A stretch of DNA of 64,000 nt from Incurvaria masculella (GCA_946894095.1 OX335652.1:2999001-3063000), one strand, 5' to 3'. Numbered from the stretch's first letter, positions 1-10,555 are shown. Notes: a model not told the origin generated them from the letters alone. Translations and numbers: made by a program.

Positions 1-106
1 GTGGCCACAACTTTTTTTTTTGGAAAATCCAGAAATTGAAGACATGATTTCCATTTCCATTAAAAAATGCTCAAAAAAAGAGGTGGGCAATAATTTTGTG
101 TTAGGG

Positions 107-215
107 TTAATACCGCCTGGGATGGTACATAACATTGCATTGAAAGAAAGATGGTCGAAGGGGCAATGAAAATTGTCCATATTTTCCATTCATTTTATTT
201 TAGCAGTGCCAGTGC
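107..215 (+). mobile_element. Family B SINE fragment
   Basis: TTAATACCGCCTGGGATGGT and GATGGTCGAAGGGGCAATGA match the middle of the family B body defined at 45335-45745. The tRNA-like head is absent. Bases 216-585 to the right hold nothing recognisable. Confidence 0.5.
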
Positions 216-587
216 AGAGAGGTCCTGACAGCACTTTCTTTTAAAAATGTCATATCGCCTCCACTGATATTATAAATTGGAATGTTTGGATTTATCTAAT
301 TCCATCAATCATTTCAGCTGAAACGATTTTGCTTAAATTTGGTTGTGTCGTGGACCAGCATTTTGGACCAGCCTTGGGCTACTTTTTCTCCATGAAATAA
401 TTCAGCAACGTTATGTTCTGAAAAAAATGTATGTGAAATTAAAATAAAATGGGTACCTACCCCATTTGTTTCAGTAAATTGAACACAATATGCCCGTTTT
501 AGATATTAAACCAAAAATTATACGTACAGAAATTATGTTTTAGTAGAACAACCTTAGCTATTAGGAATGGGGTAAGCATATTCATAT

Positions 588-880
588 TGACCGAGCGAAT
601 AAAAGCTCGAGCGTAGCGTCTCTGTTTCAGTTTGGGCAAAATAGCTTTCCAATGCCCGACTGTTCTTGTCTACAGGTAGCATTTCTCAACCGATTCTCGT
701 GAAATGTTGTAATCAGGTTCGATGATTGTATAGAATATTTTAGTCGAGCCAGTAATTGAAAATATTGAAAAATCAAGCCAGTTTTTTAAAGTTTTAAAAA
801 ATCTTCAAAAATGTTAATGTTCAAAAAGGCAGACTCGCAAGGTCTACACCTCAGAGAGCCACTAGTTACTATTAGAAAGG
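588..880 (-). repeat. Repeat J, uninterrupted copy
   Basis: In reverse orientation this carries the J landmarks: CACTAGTGGCTCTCTGAGC-type start (826-880), TCGGTTGAGAAATG (near 690), ACCTGTAGACAAG (near 670) and TTGCCCAAAC (near 635). The copies at 38.9 and 55.0 kb are split by family A and, at 55.0 kb, by the LINE. J is unclassified and non-coding. Confidence 0.5.
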
Positions 881-1199
881 ACCCCATCACCTCACCCTTA
901 CTTTGCTGGAAGCATGAATTTTGGGACAATTGTATATTTAAGCATAACTGCATTCAAACGTACGCAGTGCGGACGATTTTTCATTTTCCTTTCCATAATT
1001 TTGCATTCAATGCAATGGTATCAAATCTTAGCATTAGAAAATCATTAGTTAACTAATAGCATGCGAATAATAACAATATAAAACCACTCTTTCAATGTTG
1101 GTATCTGATCAGGCAACATTTGCATCATTTGTGTTTTTGAGAAAAGAAAAATTCTATTAAGAATAAAAATATTTTGCTGTCAATTGATTTAGTTTAGAA

Positions 1200-1500
1200 T
1201 TTTCGATAAACTACATGTATATTCATTAGCTGAGGTACCTGGCTCCGCTCGGGTCAATGTACTTTTGGACTGATGTCGGGCTGAATTATTTCCAGGATAT
1301 TTTATGAGTTCTCCATATAAACTTTAATTCACCTATTTTACCGCCTTCCAGTATAATTTTCGCCACAAAAGGTAGCCTATATACTTCCCCAAGGTCTAGA
1401 CTAACACTATATCGAAATCCATCAAAATTGGTTAGGCGGTTTAGGTGTGAAATCATAACAGACAGACAGAGTTACTTTCGCATTTATAAAATTAGTATGT
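1200..1500 (+). repeat. Retroelement-type 3' end (RTE-like)
   Basis: ATCCATCAAAATTGGTTAGG, GACAGACAGAGTTACTTTCG and CATTTATAAAATTAGTATG form the widespread arthropod repeat end usually attributed to RTE-like LINEs. A second, shorter copy is at 31375-31473. There is no coding potential. Confidence 0.4.
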
Positions 1501-1535
1501 ATTAACAAGCAGAGGTTTCATTAAATTAACCACCC

Positions 1536-1820
1536 AGAACCTGCCCACAGCTAGTATCTTCGCAGCTCCAGGACACCGAAGCGGTCCTGATGATGCTTCC
1601 GTCGATGGAAGCGAAGCATGTGGACCCAGAGCAACATTGGAAACGGGGAAACCACTCATTTCCCAATAAATACAACACCTTAATCCTAGAAATGCGTAAT
1701 AACTCGATAATGATCGAAGACATCTGCATCCCTCCTCCGTTGAAGTGGAACTTCATAAATGCTAATGATCCCCAGAACCGCTCAAGCTTACCTAAATTCA
1801 TTCTAAATTACTCTCCCTAA
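1536..1820 (+). other. Unrecognised open frame of protein-like composition
   Basis: The frame is open without a stop across this span and continues from before its first Met (1590). It includes PNKYNTLILEMRNNSIMIED and PPPLKWNFINANDPQNRSS, which has the amino-acid balance of a real protein, and stops at 1820. No family was recognised. A remnant of a mobile-element ORF is the most likely source; a stray host exon is possible. No good splice signals were found. Confidence 0.2.
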
Positions 1821-2217
1821 CCCAAAAATCAACAAAAGATGAAGCCCATATTATAAAGAAATCGTAGGCACAGCCAAACGTTTTATTTCTGGATGCAAAA
1901 ATCTGCTTGAGAGAAGCCAATATTCCTGCAGTCATGATAAGAATCCCCCAAATAATCAAAGATGGCATCGGCGAATTCATTCCACTGTCCAGGAAGGGAC
2001 AAACTAGTAGTGGCATTCAAAAGATATAATTTGTGCCACTAAGCTCTCAAAAGATAGGACTCTCAATGTAGTGCAAAGGAGGGCAGCAAAGGATTGGAAA
2101 CTGTTGATGAACATACATGAGAAGGACTACCAGATGCCTTCATGAATATGTACCACATCACTTAGGCAAGACATACTTGCATTATCGAAAGCGACAAAAC
2201 ATGCAGTATAATCGACC

Positions 2218-3022
2218 GTGAAGCAAGGACACATCCGCTACGTATTTGGGCTTCGTAAATTTGATCACATCTCTGAATTCCGAACTCGTCTTCAATGGCT
2301 CGATATTCGTCACCGAAGGAATACTCATGTCCTTTCACTTCTCTACAGCATCCTTAATGATCCCAATGCTCCCTCGTACCTTCGTAATCGGTTTTCATAT
2401 CTTTGCTCACATGGTCTCCCACTTAGATCGACCGGCTCTTCGGTACTGGCCATTCCCTCGCACACATCCTCCACGTATTCAGACTCCTTTACAGTGCACG
2501 CTGCGAGGCAGTGGAATCAGCTACCTACCCATTTACGAAATTCCCCCTCTATCTATGTTTTTAAAAAAAATCTCAAAGCTTATTTTCTGTCTTTATGATT
2601 TCTTTAATTTTCTCCATCATACTTATTTAAGTTGGTCAGTATTTATTTTTATTTTTTTATTTCTTTTGCCAATATATATATTTTTTTTCCTTAAAATTAT
2701 ATTGTATTAAGTATCATCTTTTATTTGTTTTTATAATATATATATGTAGTATTTAGTATTTATTTATTGATATTTATGTAGTTATATTTATGTACAGTTA
2801 TATTAGTTATATATTTAAGTTTAAGTATAATGTGTATTTGTTGTATATTGTGTAGGAATTATGTTTCCTCTAAAGCTATTTCTCCATAGTTACTACTCGC
2901 ACTACTGCTCACGATACCCAAAGGTAGACTGGTAGAAAATGCCTCCGGCATTAAGTTGTACCTTTTGCCCGAATGTTTTTTGAGTGCAATAAACTTATAT
3001 AAATAAATAAATAAATAAACAT
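2218..3022 (+). pseudogene. 5'-truncated LINE: end of ORF2, 3' UTR and tail
   Basis: The open frame 2218-2598 encodes the last part of a LINE ORF2: IRYVFGLRKFDHISEFR, RRNTHVLSLLYSILNDP, SFTVHAARQWNQLPTHLRNS and VFKKNLKAYFLSL. It ends with its own stop. A 400-base AT-rich 3' UTR follows, with CTGGTAGAAAATGCC near 2930, AATAAA at 2988 and a (TAAA)n tail at about 2999-3020. The start near 2215 is a typical 5' truncation. The 3' UTR motif recurs at 12148, so this lineage has more than one copy here. It differs from the LINE at 55.6 kb. Confidence 0.75.
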
Positions 3023-3279
3023 TAATTGAAGAAAAAGCTCAGTAAAAAGAACTACTTAACGAATATAATAGGTACAAGGAAGGACCCCAACCAGTAAAAC
3101 ATACTATTTGCGGGTATTGCGTCTACCAATTTCGCCACCTGTGGTATACCCATAATTTGGAATTCTCCTACCGTCCCTCTTCCCCAATGAATGCCTCCTA
3201 CTAACACAAACAATACCCTCAACGCAGCGAAGCGTTAAATAAATGTATAAAGGCACTCGTAAAATCTTAAACACTATCG

Positions 3280-3394
3280 GCTGTATTCAGAGTGGGCGGA
3301 CTAGCTTTAAACTGCCGGCCTAAGCCGGTTTTTATATGGTTAGTCCGGTGCTAATCTCGTACTAAGTTTTAACAGGTGCTCTCTGAATAAGCCT
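3280..3394 (+). mobile_element. Family F short MITE
   Basis: This is a 115-bp element bounded by TATTCAGAGTGGGCGGACTA and CAGGTGCTCTCTGAATAA, so the ends form an imperfect inverted repeat (TTCAGAG/CTCTGAA). Its middle is GGTTAGTCCGGTGCTAATCT. Complete at 29334-29449 in reverse, split at 7985-8600, and a fragment at 43950-43976. Confidence 0.55.
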
Positions 3395-3999
3395 ATGTGT
3401 GTTTAAGATTACCACCACCAGGTGGGTTCAGAATGCAATTATTTGCTGTAGAAGTCAGAGCAGGAGGACTACCAGCGAAGTTGCGCTACAGTTTCTTGAG
3501 GAATCTAGATCAGCTAAGATCACCGCTAATCTCGTGGAGAAAGCTGCGAAGTCGTCACTGGAGGCATCCTACAGAATAAAAATAGGTAGAGACTGGGACT
3601 GAATAGTCTTGGCAAAGGGTCAGTCACTAGAGCAAAAAGTGTACACTAAGATTACCAGTAGTCAATATTCCCGTTCAAGATTCCTCGGACTCCTACCAGA
3701 TTCCCCAGACTCCCACCTAAGATCACCAAACAAGTATACACCAGATTCCCTGCCTGACTGACTCAGTCTCGACAGACTAGCTGATGAGCCTTAAAGCAAG
3801 CTGAACAGTAAGTGCTAAAGAGCTAGACGAGTGGCCACACATTTTCGTCCCAATCTCGCTTGATACCCTGGCCTTCTACTGGCAATGGGTTTGGTAAAGC
3901 CGAATATGTTTGGTAAAGCCGTTAAAACATAGTTGAACACCTTCCGATCATTGTAATTTTTTTCTCTTTTTATCTTTACTATCAAGACCAGTGGTATGG
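3395..3999. other. No gene recognised
   Basis: A short frame (3399-3602) reads LQFLEESRSAKITANLVEKA but has no splice context or known family. Around 3650-3760 a loosely repeated phrase ATTCCCCAGACTCC / ATTCCTCGGACTCC suggests old tandem duplication. Confidence 0.2.
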
Positions 4000-4207
4000 T
4001 TTTTTTGGGTTCAGTACCCAAAGGGTGAAAACGGAACCCTATTACTAAGCCTCCGCTGTCCGTCCGTCCGCCAAACAGGTAAAATAAAATAATAATAATA
4101 ATTAAAGGGGGGGTCCCATACAAAAAACGTGTTTCCTTTTGTTAAATCTTTTACGATGGTACGGAACCCTTCGTGTGCGAGTCCGACTTGCACTTGGCCG
4201 GTTTTTT
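4000..4207 (-). mobile_element. Family A element (Metulj-like), internally deleted
   Basis: Family A in its own orientation starts AAAACCGGCCAAGTGCGAG, contains GGACTCGCACACGAAGGG, TGTTGTTATAGCGGCAAAAT and GAGATACAGCCCTGTGACAG, then a (GACG)n array, AGCGGAGGCTTAGTAATAGG and an end GGTACGGAACCCTAAAA. It has no ORF, and its ends are A/T-rich without clear target duplications. This copy lacks the block between the (GACG)n array and the GGTAAAATAAA segment. Confidence 0.7.
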
Positions 4208-4486
4208 GACGGTTTTCACGAGAGTTCCTTGCACATTTTGCTCAGCATGGTTTAAATTGTCAATTCTGTCAGTTTTAGTACCGAAGATATTTTTCGATAT
4301 CAATGAATGATGCAGAGCATTCTATACCTTTTATCCTGTTCAAACGGTGCAGAATTTTTATGTAAGTCTTATCTAGTGCTTGAATTAACTTTTTGTAACT
4401 TCTCTTTAATAAAAATTTAATAAATCTAAATGGGAATACCCTCAGCATTACCATTTCATGAAAAATTTGCCATTTGGACCATGTTG

Positions 4487-4768
4487 GTTTTTTAGGGTTC
4501 CGTACCCAAAGGGTGACAACGAAACCCTATTACTAAGCCTCCGCTGTCCGTCCGTCTGTCACAGGGCTGTATCTCATGAACCGTAATAGGTAGGCAGTGA
4601 AATTATCACAGAGTGTGTATTTATTTTGCCGCTATAACAACAAATAGGTGAAATAAAAAAATAATAAAAATTCAAGGCCCCATACAAAAATCTATTTTTT
4701 TTTTAATCTTGTACGATGGTACGGAGCCCTCCGTGTGCGAGTCCGACTCGCACTTGGCCGGTTTTTTT
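4487..4768 (-). mobile_element. Family A element, near full length
   Basis: This copy has both ends, AGGGTTCCGTACCC at 4493 and CACTTGGCCGG at 4751. The microsatellite is short (CCGTCCGTCTGTC). It lies 280 bases from the copy at 4000, in the same orientation. Confidence 0.75.
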
Positions 4769-5027
4769 CTGTTCCTTTTCATTGATAGCATTGAGCAACC
4801 TTGTGCTTAAGAATGGCATTTGTGTTTTACTAAGAAGTAGGAAGCGTTTTTTTATTAAATATGTTTGAGTGTTGCTCAATTCGATAAGGATACCCTTCAG
4901 TAGTCTGTGCTGTGTGCATACATTTATTCCCGTGCGTATCGTAAGAGGCGATTGAGGAATATATCATTTGTGGTTGGGATTCCCAAATGATTGTTTGCTC
5001 CTTTCCATACTAACTAAGTTATAGCAG

Positions 5028-5211
5028 TTAAGTCCACCCGGGTCAGTACCATCGAATTGAATGAAAGATGGTCAAAGCAGTAATTAAAAATGTCCAGACA
5101 GTTCCATGTAGCGCAATATAGCCGTAAAATTCAAGGAACGCACATAGTTATTGCGTGGTGTTTTTGGCTAATATTGTTACAGCATGTGTGGTATTAAAGT
5201 CATCCATGATT
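5028..5211 (+). mobile_element. Family B SINE body, diverged
   Basis: AGTCCACCCGGGTCAGTACC, GAAAGATGGTCAAAGCAGTA and, at the end, GTGTGGTATTAAAGTCATCC follow the body of family B in order. The head is missing. Bases 4769-5027 between this and the preceding element show nothing. Confidence 0.5.
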
Positions 5212-5489
5212 AAATGAAAAGTGCTAAATGCTTTTGTAATAAATCCCTCACACAATACGATTTTGCTGCAGCTGGTATTGGCAATATTTCTTTTTTTTTG
5301 TTTGATTCTAATCGCTGCAGGCAATTTCCACTATATATCAGTGGACCCCTGACCAACCACCATCATATAACCGACTACGTTTCCCTTGGGGCATAGACAA
5401 CGGATAGTAGGGATAGACTGCGAACGTCATACGACACACAAAACTCGCTAAATACTTCTTATTTTCACTGGTACTATGACATTTCTTAC

Positions 5490-5536
5490 CAGTGCCATCT
5501 CCCGTCACTCCAGAACTAGTTACACGGTTATTAAAA
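5490..5536 (-). CDS. Candidate second exon joining in phase to 6674-6643
   Basis: A 47-base minus-strand segment lies between an acceptor (GCATGCCAG|TTTT) and a donor (CACTG|GTAAGA). Joined to the exon at 6674-6643 it reads on without a stop as IFNNRVTSSGVTGDGT. The frame also stays open through the donor to a stop at 5338. The polypyrimidine tract is weak and the protein is unrecognised, so this is a suggestion only. Confidence 0.15.
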
Positions 5537-5539
5537 CTG

Positions 5540-6640
5540 GCATGCATGATGAAAATGTTAAATTTTAACTTAAATTAAGTCATGTCATCTTCACTAATTA
5601 TCAAATACTAGGGGGGTGGCGTGTGTTTAATTTTGGAATTTCCCAAAATAAAACTTTTACGAGGGGTTTAGGTATAATGAATAACAAAACTGATGATAAA
5701 AAACTACCTTTTGGAAGTGTTTTTCTGTCTGTCTTCAACAATGTTTGATGAAACGGCTAATTCTATTTAGATGCGGTTTTCACTAATAGCACATCTCAAA
5801 GCAGTTTTTGCCACATATCATCGCGATATGTTGAAAAATGAGGGAGTAGTAAGCAAAAACTTAAATGACCTTTTTAGACCACCGAACCGACGCGTTGCGG
5901 GGAGGCATCTCAGCGGCCGACCCTAATTCTCAGTCATCATCGTAACGTGTTTAGCAGACTGTATAATATCGGAGTTTAACGCAAGCAGAGCCCCGCGCAC
6001 AGCTAGTTGTAAAGCCTACATAAATTGCATATCCATCACAAATAGGGTTAGCGATCTTACAGTCTCCAGCTTAGTCCAAGCCCCCAAAAACATTTTGGGG
6101 GCTTAAAGAAGTGTAGATGCCGAACTAATCTGCGCTTTTGCCGAAGAAAGTGCCAAGTTTGTTTTACATAATCTTCTACCGCCAAGTCGATTCATGAGAG
6201 TTTTTCTATCAACATTTTCTATTTAGTTGAGCATATGTTTCTCAACACATTTGTTGCATCGGATTTTTAGCACTATCAGACTTTTCACTGTTGATAACAG
6301 TATGATAATAAATCAGCTATGAACATTTTATTATTAACTTGCAGAGCCTTAAATATATTACCAAGGGATCCCATTGTTATTCTCGCCAACATGGCGACAG
6401 GGAAGATAAATAAATAAAGCTGAATAAGTGAATTAAATCTATCAAGGCTAAGTATTTAGGCTAATGAAAAACATACCCACTTCGAGAGTTACCATAAGAC
6501 GCAGTGAGTACACAGGACACCGTGTTCTATTTATTGCGTTGAAATATCGAACAAAGGGATGTTCGGTAAAAATAAACACAAGGCAAGACGTCACGATTAC
6601 ACTTTTTATGCAAGATGATAAATTAATCACTGGAATACTT
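5540..6640. other. Unassigned stretch with one perfect short hairpin
   Basis: If the two candidate exons are real this is their intron. Otherwise it is AT-rich sequence without a recognisable gene. It contains the hairpin AAGCCCCCAAAA-aca-TTTTGGGGGCTT at about 6086-6112, a perfect 12-bp stem. No transposon termini were identified. Confidence 0.3.
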
Positions 6641-6642
6641 AC

Positions 6643-6674
6643 ATTACCACACGTGAGATGATTGAAGATATCAT
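6643..6674 (-). CDS. Candidate first coding exon of an unidentified divergent gene
   Basis: On the minus strand an ATG at 6674 opens a short reading frame, MISSIISRVV, that runs into a near-consensus donor AAT|GTAAGTATT with the exon ending at 6643 in phase 2. The peptide is hydrophobic with an arginine, like the start of a mitochondrial leader. About 90 bases upstream lies the palindrome CATGGCGCCATG, typical of housekeeping promoter motifs. The exon would be transcribed away from the Kdm3-like gene. No family was recognised, and a 32-base exon can arise by chance. Confidence 0.25.
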
Positions 6675-7390
6675 AGTTAACCTTATTCACTTGACACTAC
6701 TCAGTTAAATTTATGAACAGCTAGTGAAAAGGACAACGCACGCAACTGTCAGCCGTTCTTGCATGGCGCCATGTTGAACTGACTGACTGCCGACGGGCGA
6801 ATGTTTTGATCACGTGACATACGAAGTTCGAATCCATGCACCGATCGATTCATATTTGTGAGTCTTGGATCCACAGTAACAAGTGAATAAGAACCAAAAC
6901 CAATTTAAAAAATTGCAATCTGGATTACTATTATTAATGGTGTCAATTAGTTGAATTTACTTCAATCATTTAACGCTCTCCAACAATTTTTAACGTGAAA
7001 TTAAAAAAAAGATCGTTCAGTATTCAACTACCATTTTCAAAATAAGCAGTCGTCTACGACCGTCGTTTTTAAGTAATGGAACTTGAAGTGTTGCTAGTAT
7101 AATGTCAGGAAAAATCAATTTATTTCTGAGAAAATGCAAAATATTTGTTTCTTTGTTCATTGTGGTGGTTTAAGGCTCCTACTGACTCCAACGTTCAGCA
7201 AACAAACGATAATGGTGATCTCCGGAAGCACTGAGTTTGCGTTAGTGTGCATTGTTGTATGCGCGTGAAAATCGAGCGCGACGAAGCAAAATTTAGGTTT
7301 TTGACCTGTAAAGTCTACTAATTTATGTATCGAATGTCTAAAACTAGTATTTTTCTCTATATTTTTACTGTTGTTCGACATATTAATTAT

Positions 7391-7508
7391 ATTTACGGAC
7401 AAGAAGTGTTCAGCTAACTTATTTAGCTCGACGTTTCGACTATGTCCACAGCGTAGTAGACGAAACGTCGAGCTAAATAAGTAAGCTGATCACTGTTTAT
7501 CCGTAAAT
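7391..7508. mobile_element. Family H foldback with CGACGTTTCG core
   Basis: Two 48-base arms (7391-7438 and 7461-7508) are inverted copies with five mismatches and a 22-base loop. The inner end of each arm is AGCTCGACGTTTCG. The arms form one long hairpin and have no ORF. The core decamer recurs at the inner ends of unrelated arms at 41005-41175 and 47514-47921. The flanks 6850-7390 and 7509-7985 hold nothing recognisable. Confidence 0.7.
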
Positions 7509-8036
7509 GTGTATAATGTGGACCTTTTTTTTTCAAAGGGCTAATATGTGATATAAATATGAGGCGTAAGGAAATAGTTGCTAATCTGAAATGGCCACTT
7601 TTTTGCACATATCTCTCACAACGATCTAATCAATTCAAACTAATGTTAATGTTAGAGTTTAGTTTGTATTATTAGTTATTCAAACTTATATTTGTTATTG
7701 TTTTATGAGATAAAATTCAGAATTGCTTCATCAGGTTAAAGTTTGTAAATTCATGTATTTAAGGAACTATAACAGCAGCAGCTACTAACGAACGTGGCGC
7801 TATCTACTTTGACGCACACATTTCCTTATGGTTATGTCAATGGAATTTTATGAAATTACTTTCTCGGGACAATGTTACGCAGGACAATTGTCAAGCAAAT
7901 TTTTATGCGCGATCAATAACAACTCATGTTTCATTGACGACCTACACTAGTGAAATAAATAACACAATATTTTAGTCGTTTTTATAGGGAACCTGTTAAA
8001 ACTTAGTATGGGATTAGAACCGGACCAACCATACAA

Positions 8037-8245
8037 AAATGAGGTGATCGACTTCCATACAATATAATCCTCTAAAGATTTGCATCAAAATGTTTAAGGG
8101 CGTATATCATGTATATAAGTTTAACTATAAAAAAAAACATTTGGTTTTTTATAATATGATTATTTTGAGAAATTTGTTTCTTAATTTGACTGAGGAAACA
8201 GGCACGAGTAATTTTATGAAACTCGATCACCTCATTATACTCTTA
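8037..8245 (+). mobile_element. Family E MITE, left end truncated, right end split by D
   Basis: It runs from ATGAGGTGATCGAC to the complement ACTCGATCACCTCATTAT, the inverted termini seen complete at 13238-13473. The left 12 bases including TTAA are missing. At the right the terminal TTAA is opened by family D: TTA at 8243-8245 and TTAA at 8567-8570. Confidence 0.6.
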
Positions 8246-8566
8246 GGCTGAGATAAATAGTCGTAACAAAAACTAAGACTAACGGAAAGTAGTACTTTGT
8301 GACGTCACTTGGCACATAGGCTGAGATAAATAGTCGTAACAGACGTCGTCGTCTGTGACGTCAATTAGCATTGCTTTGAGATTTCGTCCATACAAAATGT
8401 GTCAAAGTGACGTCACAAAGTACTACTTTCCGTTAGTCTTAGTTTCTGTTGCGACTATTTATCTCAGCCATATTGTATGGACGAAATCTCAAAGCAATGC
8501 CAATTGACGTCACAAAGTACTACTTTGCGTGAGCATTAGTTTCGGTGACGACTATTTATTTCAGCC
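8246..8566. mobile_element. Family D palindromic MITE, outer copy (3-bp TTA duplication)
   Basis: It begins GGCTGAGATAAATAGTCG and ends ACTATTTATTTCAGCC, with arms that fold back through ACTAAGACTAACGGAAAG and AGTAGTACTTTGTGACGTCA. TTA flanks both sides (8243-8245, 8567-8569). The TTA duplication and GGC termini are characteristic of PIF/Harbinger MITEs (family inference). No coding capacity. It contains a second copy at 8319-8469. Confidence 0.7.
8319..8469. mobile_element. Family D inner copy nested in 8246-8566
   Basis: A second complete GGCTGAGATAAATAG ... CTATTTATCTCAGCC unit of 151 bp lies inside the first, flanked by ATA on both sides (8316-8318, 8470-8472). Removing it with one ATA rejoins the outer element at CACATA/TTGTATGGACG, the continuous sequence CACATTTTGTATGGACG at 13786 apart from one base. 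Confidence 0.7.
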
Positions 8567-8600
8567 TTAAAGTTAGTCCACCTACTCTGAATACGGCTAT

Positions 8601-9099
8601 TAGAGGACAGGAATGCTTACATCGTATGTAAAGATACAGATGCTAATTATTCGTGAAAAATTACTTAAGGTTCCAATTATTACTTATTTTATTCTTACGT
8701 ATTGCCTACCTACTCAGGACTACTACTATCTACTCAGGAAACCGAGAGCGAGGAGTTCTCGTGTTCTGTCAAACTCTATGTAGAAAAAAGACGCCTACCT
8801 TTTCTCTTTATACAGTTTGACAGAAGCGCACACTAGAACTTTTTACTTTCGCTTTTTGGTTTTTTTTTTCATCATCCATAGACAGCTTGCTGCACTCGGA
8901 ATCGTCACATTTCTATATTTATTTCATGAGTAGACCGTCTGTTATCTTGAACTCTATTGATAGAGAATACAAAAAAAATCAAAATTAGATTTTATCCCTG
9001 CAAATATGGTAAAAGATGACAGTGTTGGCAACACTTCAATTGGCAATTTAATTTTCCGGAAGGCTGCCATCTATCCGAATTCGACCGAACTACGTCAAT
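8601..9099. other. No feature recognised
   Basis: This is AT-rich sequence upstream of the Kdm3-like 5' region. It may contain regulatory DNA. No repeats of the families described here were seen. Confidence 0.2.
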
Positions 9100-9355
9100 A
9101 CATATCGCCGTAGTTTCGTTTACGTTCACGTCCTCGTATATCTACGTTCTATGTTATAAGTTGGTAGGTATACATCTAGCGAGCTACGGGCGGGCGGCGC
9201 GCAGTGCAACCGAGCCGCCGATCACTGTTTTTTGTTCGTTCGTGTAGTTTCACCCGGTTGTGCGCTGGGTATGCCGCGTTTACCGCAAGGTGCGCACCGT
9301 TCAAGTGCTTCAAAATCGTGTATTGTTGAGTGAATGATGTGATGTGTAGCTCGTG
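9100..9355 (+). promoter_or_regulatory. Putative 5' UTR and promoter of the Kdm3-like gene
   Basis: The 250 bases before the Kdm3-like ATG become locally CpG-rich (9180-9300, with a GCGGGCGGCGCGCAGTGC run at about 9189). This contrasts with the AT-rich surroundings and suits a TATA-less insect promoter and 5' leader. GCAGTGC at about 9200 could be an initiator. No TATA box is seen in the expected position. The transcription start is not determined. Confidence 0.4.
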
Positions 9356-9511
9356 ATGGCTTACAAGTACCGCGAGGAACTCGTGGGCAAACGGTTCCTG
9401 TCTGTGAGTGGTGCGACCAAAATTAATGTGAATAAAGTGGCCGAATGGGGTTGGAAGGCAGGGGTTATCAGAGCTGCTACTCACAAGGATACCAAGAATA
9501 AGGACCTACAG
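9356..9511 (+). CDS. Kdm3: First coding exon of a KDM3/JHDM2-type lysine demethylase
   Basis: This 52-codon open segment encodes only the amino-terminal tip of what appears to be a JmjC histone H3K9 mono/dimethyl demethylase of the KDM3 (JMJD1/JHDM2) family, a nuclear chromatin enzyme. The peptide contains LVGKRFLSVSG (residues 9-19) and VAEWGWKAGVIRAATHKD (28-45) followed by KNKDLQ. Human KDM3A has LVGRRFLSLS, then VAEWPWLSGTIRAVSHTD and KKDLK, in the same order and spacing (recalled). The start is the ATG at 9356; the exon ends in CAG at 9511, followed by the donor GTAACG in phase 0. The catalytic zinc-finger and JmjC regions are not in the window as far as could be recognised, so the next exon probably lies beyond 64000. 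Frame, donor and family match are strong; the lack of exon 2 keeps this below certainty. Confidence 0.76.
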
Positions 9512-9698
9512 GTAACGAATGGCACCTCAAGATATGCTCCAATTTATAATTTAGGCCTATCCAGTCTTACATAATTTGTTGTGTAAACATTAACCTAGTG
9601 AATACCTATCTATTTGGGAAAGGAAGATGAAGTGTTAGCCAGTAGCCAATTAAAGTGATGGGTCGACCTAAATACCTGCATGACAGTCACTGACTAGA

Positions 9699-9833
9699 CT
9701 TACCCCCGTAATTACCACCCCCAGCTACCTGAAATGAGATGGATAACTTTCGATTACATTGCATATTTGTATGGTGTAACCGAAAGATAACTTAGGGAGT
9801 TTTGTAGGTGGAGGAGGTAAAACCGGGCGTAAG
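9699..9833. mobile_element. Family G palindromic MITE
   Basis: About 60-base arms, CTTACCCCC...CCAGCTACCTGAAATGAG and ATGGTGTAACCGAAAGATAA ... GTAGGTGGAGGAGG, fold back on a short loop containing TTGCATATTTG. Related copies are at 42800-42925 and 61021-61147. No ORF. Confidence 0.5.
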
Positions 9834-10439
9834 ACTAGGCTCAGTTCACATTTGAGGTTTTTATTAAAAGTTAACTAGTTAGGTAATTTACCAAAATTAG
9901 TTCTCATAACGCTCACTTACATACGTAAATACCTAGTACCTAGGTACTTACCAACCTATGTATATGTGCGTGTATGAGTGGCTAAGTTTAAATTTAAAAC
10001 TGTTCCTTCTCGCAGATTTAATGGGTAGGTATGTAGTAGGTACCTACATCTTTGTATGGGGCGTGGGTGTATGCCGTATGCCCTTGGGCATGCATACTTA
10101 TTCTGTGCCTTGGGTACAGAAACAATCCAAAACGGCAACTAGCACAACGTTTGTTGAGACGAAATACCTACCTACCTACATATACTACATTTACGGAAGT
10201 GGCTTTTAGTCCTTTAGTTGCTCTCTTGCATTTTGCTTTCGGGCATTAAGAAAACCTATGCAAATAACTCGCTATCCTAGCTTGCTATGTCAGCCTCGGT
10301 ATCTCGTCGCGGTAGCGGGACGCCTCGGTATTCGATCATCGAGGTTATTCAATACTTCGCGCGGTCGGGCTCGGGATGGGTGAAGGTTAAACCGTGATCT
10401 TAGCAGTAGATAGTAAACAGATGTCCCTTTCCTTATTTA
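9834..10439. other. No gene recognised; TACC/ACCT-rich
   Basis: Several short runs of the tetranucleotide-like ACCTACCTAC (near 10166 and 10036) occur. No element termini or exons were found. Confidence 0.2.
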
Positions 10440-10550
10440 CTAGGTGGTATACGGCCGGAATGGTGTTCGCAGCCCCCCTGAAAGTTTAAGGGCCCATGGG
10501 TGTCGTCGGGCACCTCAAGAGGTCCTGGCGTACGCCATAAGCCGTTAATC
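10440..10550 (+). pseudogene. Short LINE ORF2 C-terminal fragment (empty site for family C)
   Basis: This shares GGTGTTCGCAG and the CCCATGGG block, then CGTCGGGCACCTCAAGAGG, with the copy at 34505-34557. Here CACCTCAAGAGGTCCTGG is uninterrupted, whereas at 34559-35108 a family C MITE sits at that very point. Confidence 0.5.
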
Positions 10551-10555
10551 ACGTA

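Larger units (their letters stand above)
7985..8600 (-). mobile_element. Family F MITE split by nested E and D elements
   Basis: The left part (7987-8036, CCTGTTAAAACTTAGTATGG to CCATACAAAAA) and the right part (8570-8597, AAGTTAGTCCACCTACTCTG) together match the intact reverse copy at 29334-29449. The 19 bases expected between them are replaced by the E and D insertions. Confidence 0.55.

Noticed and set aside
8246..8566. CRISPR-like or tandem array because of repeated short blocks
   Set aside because: The repetition is explained by two nested palindromic MITEs; this is eukaryotic DNA.
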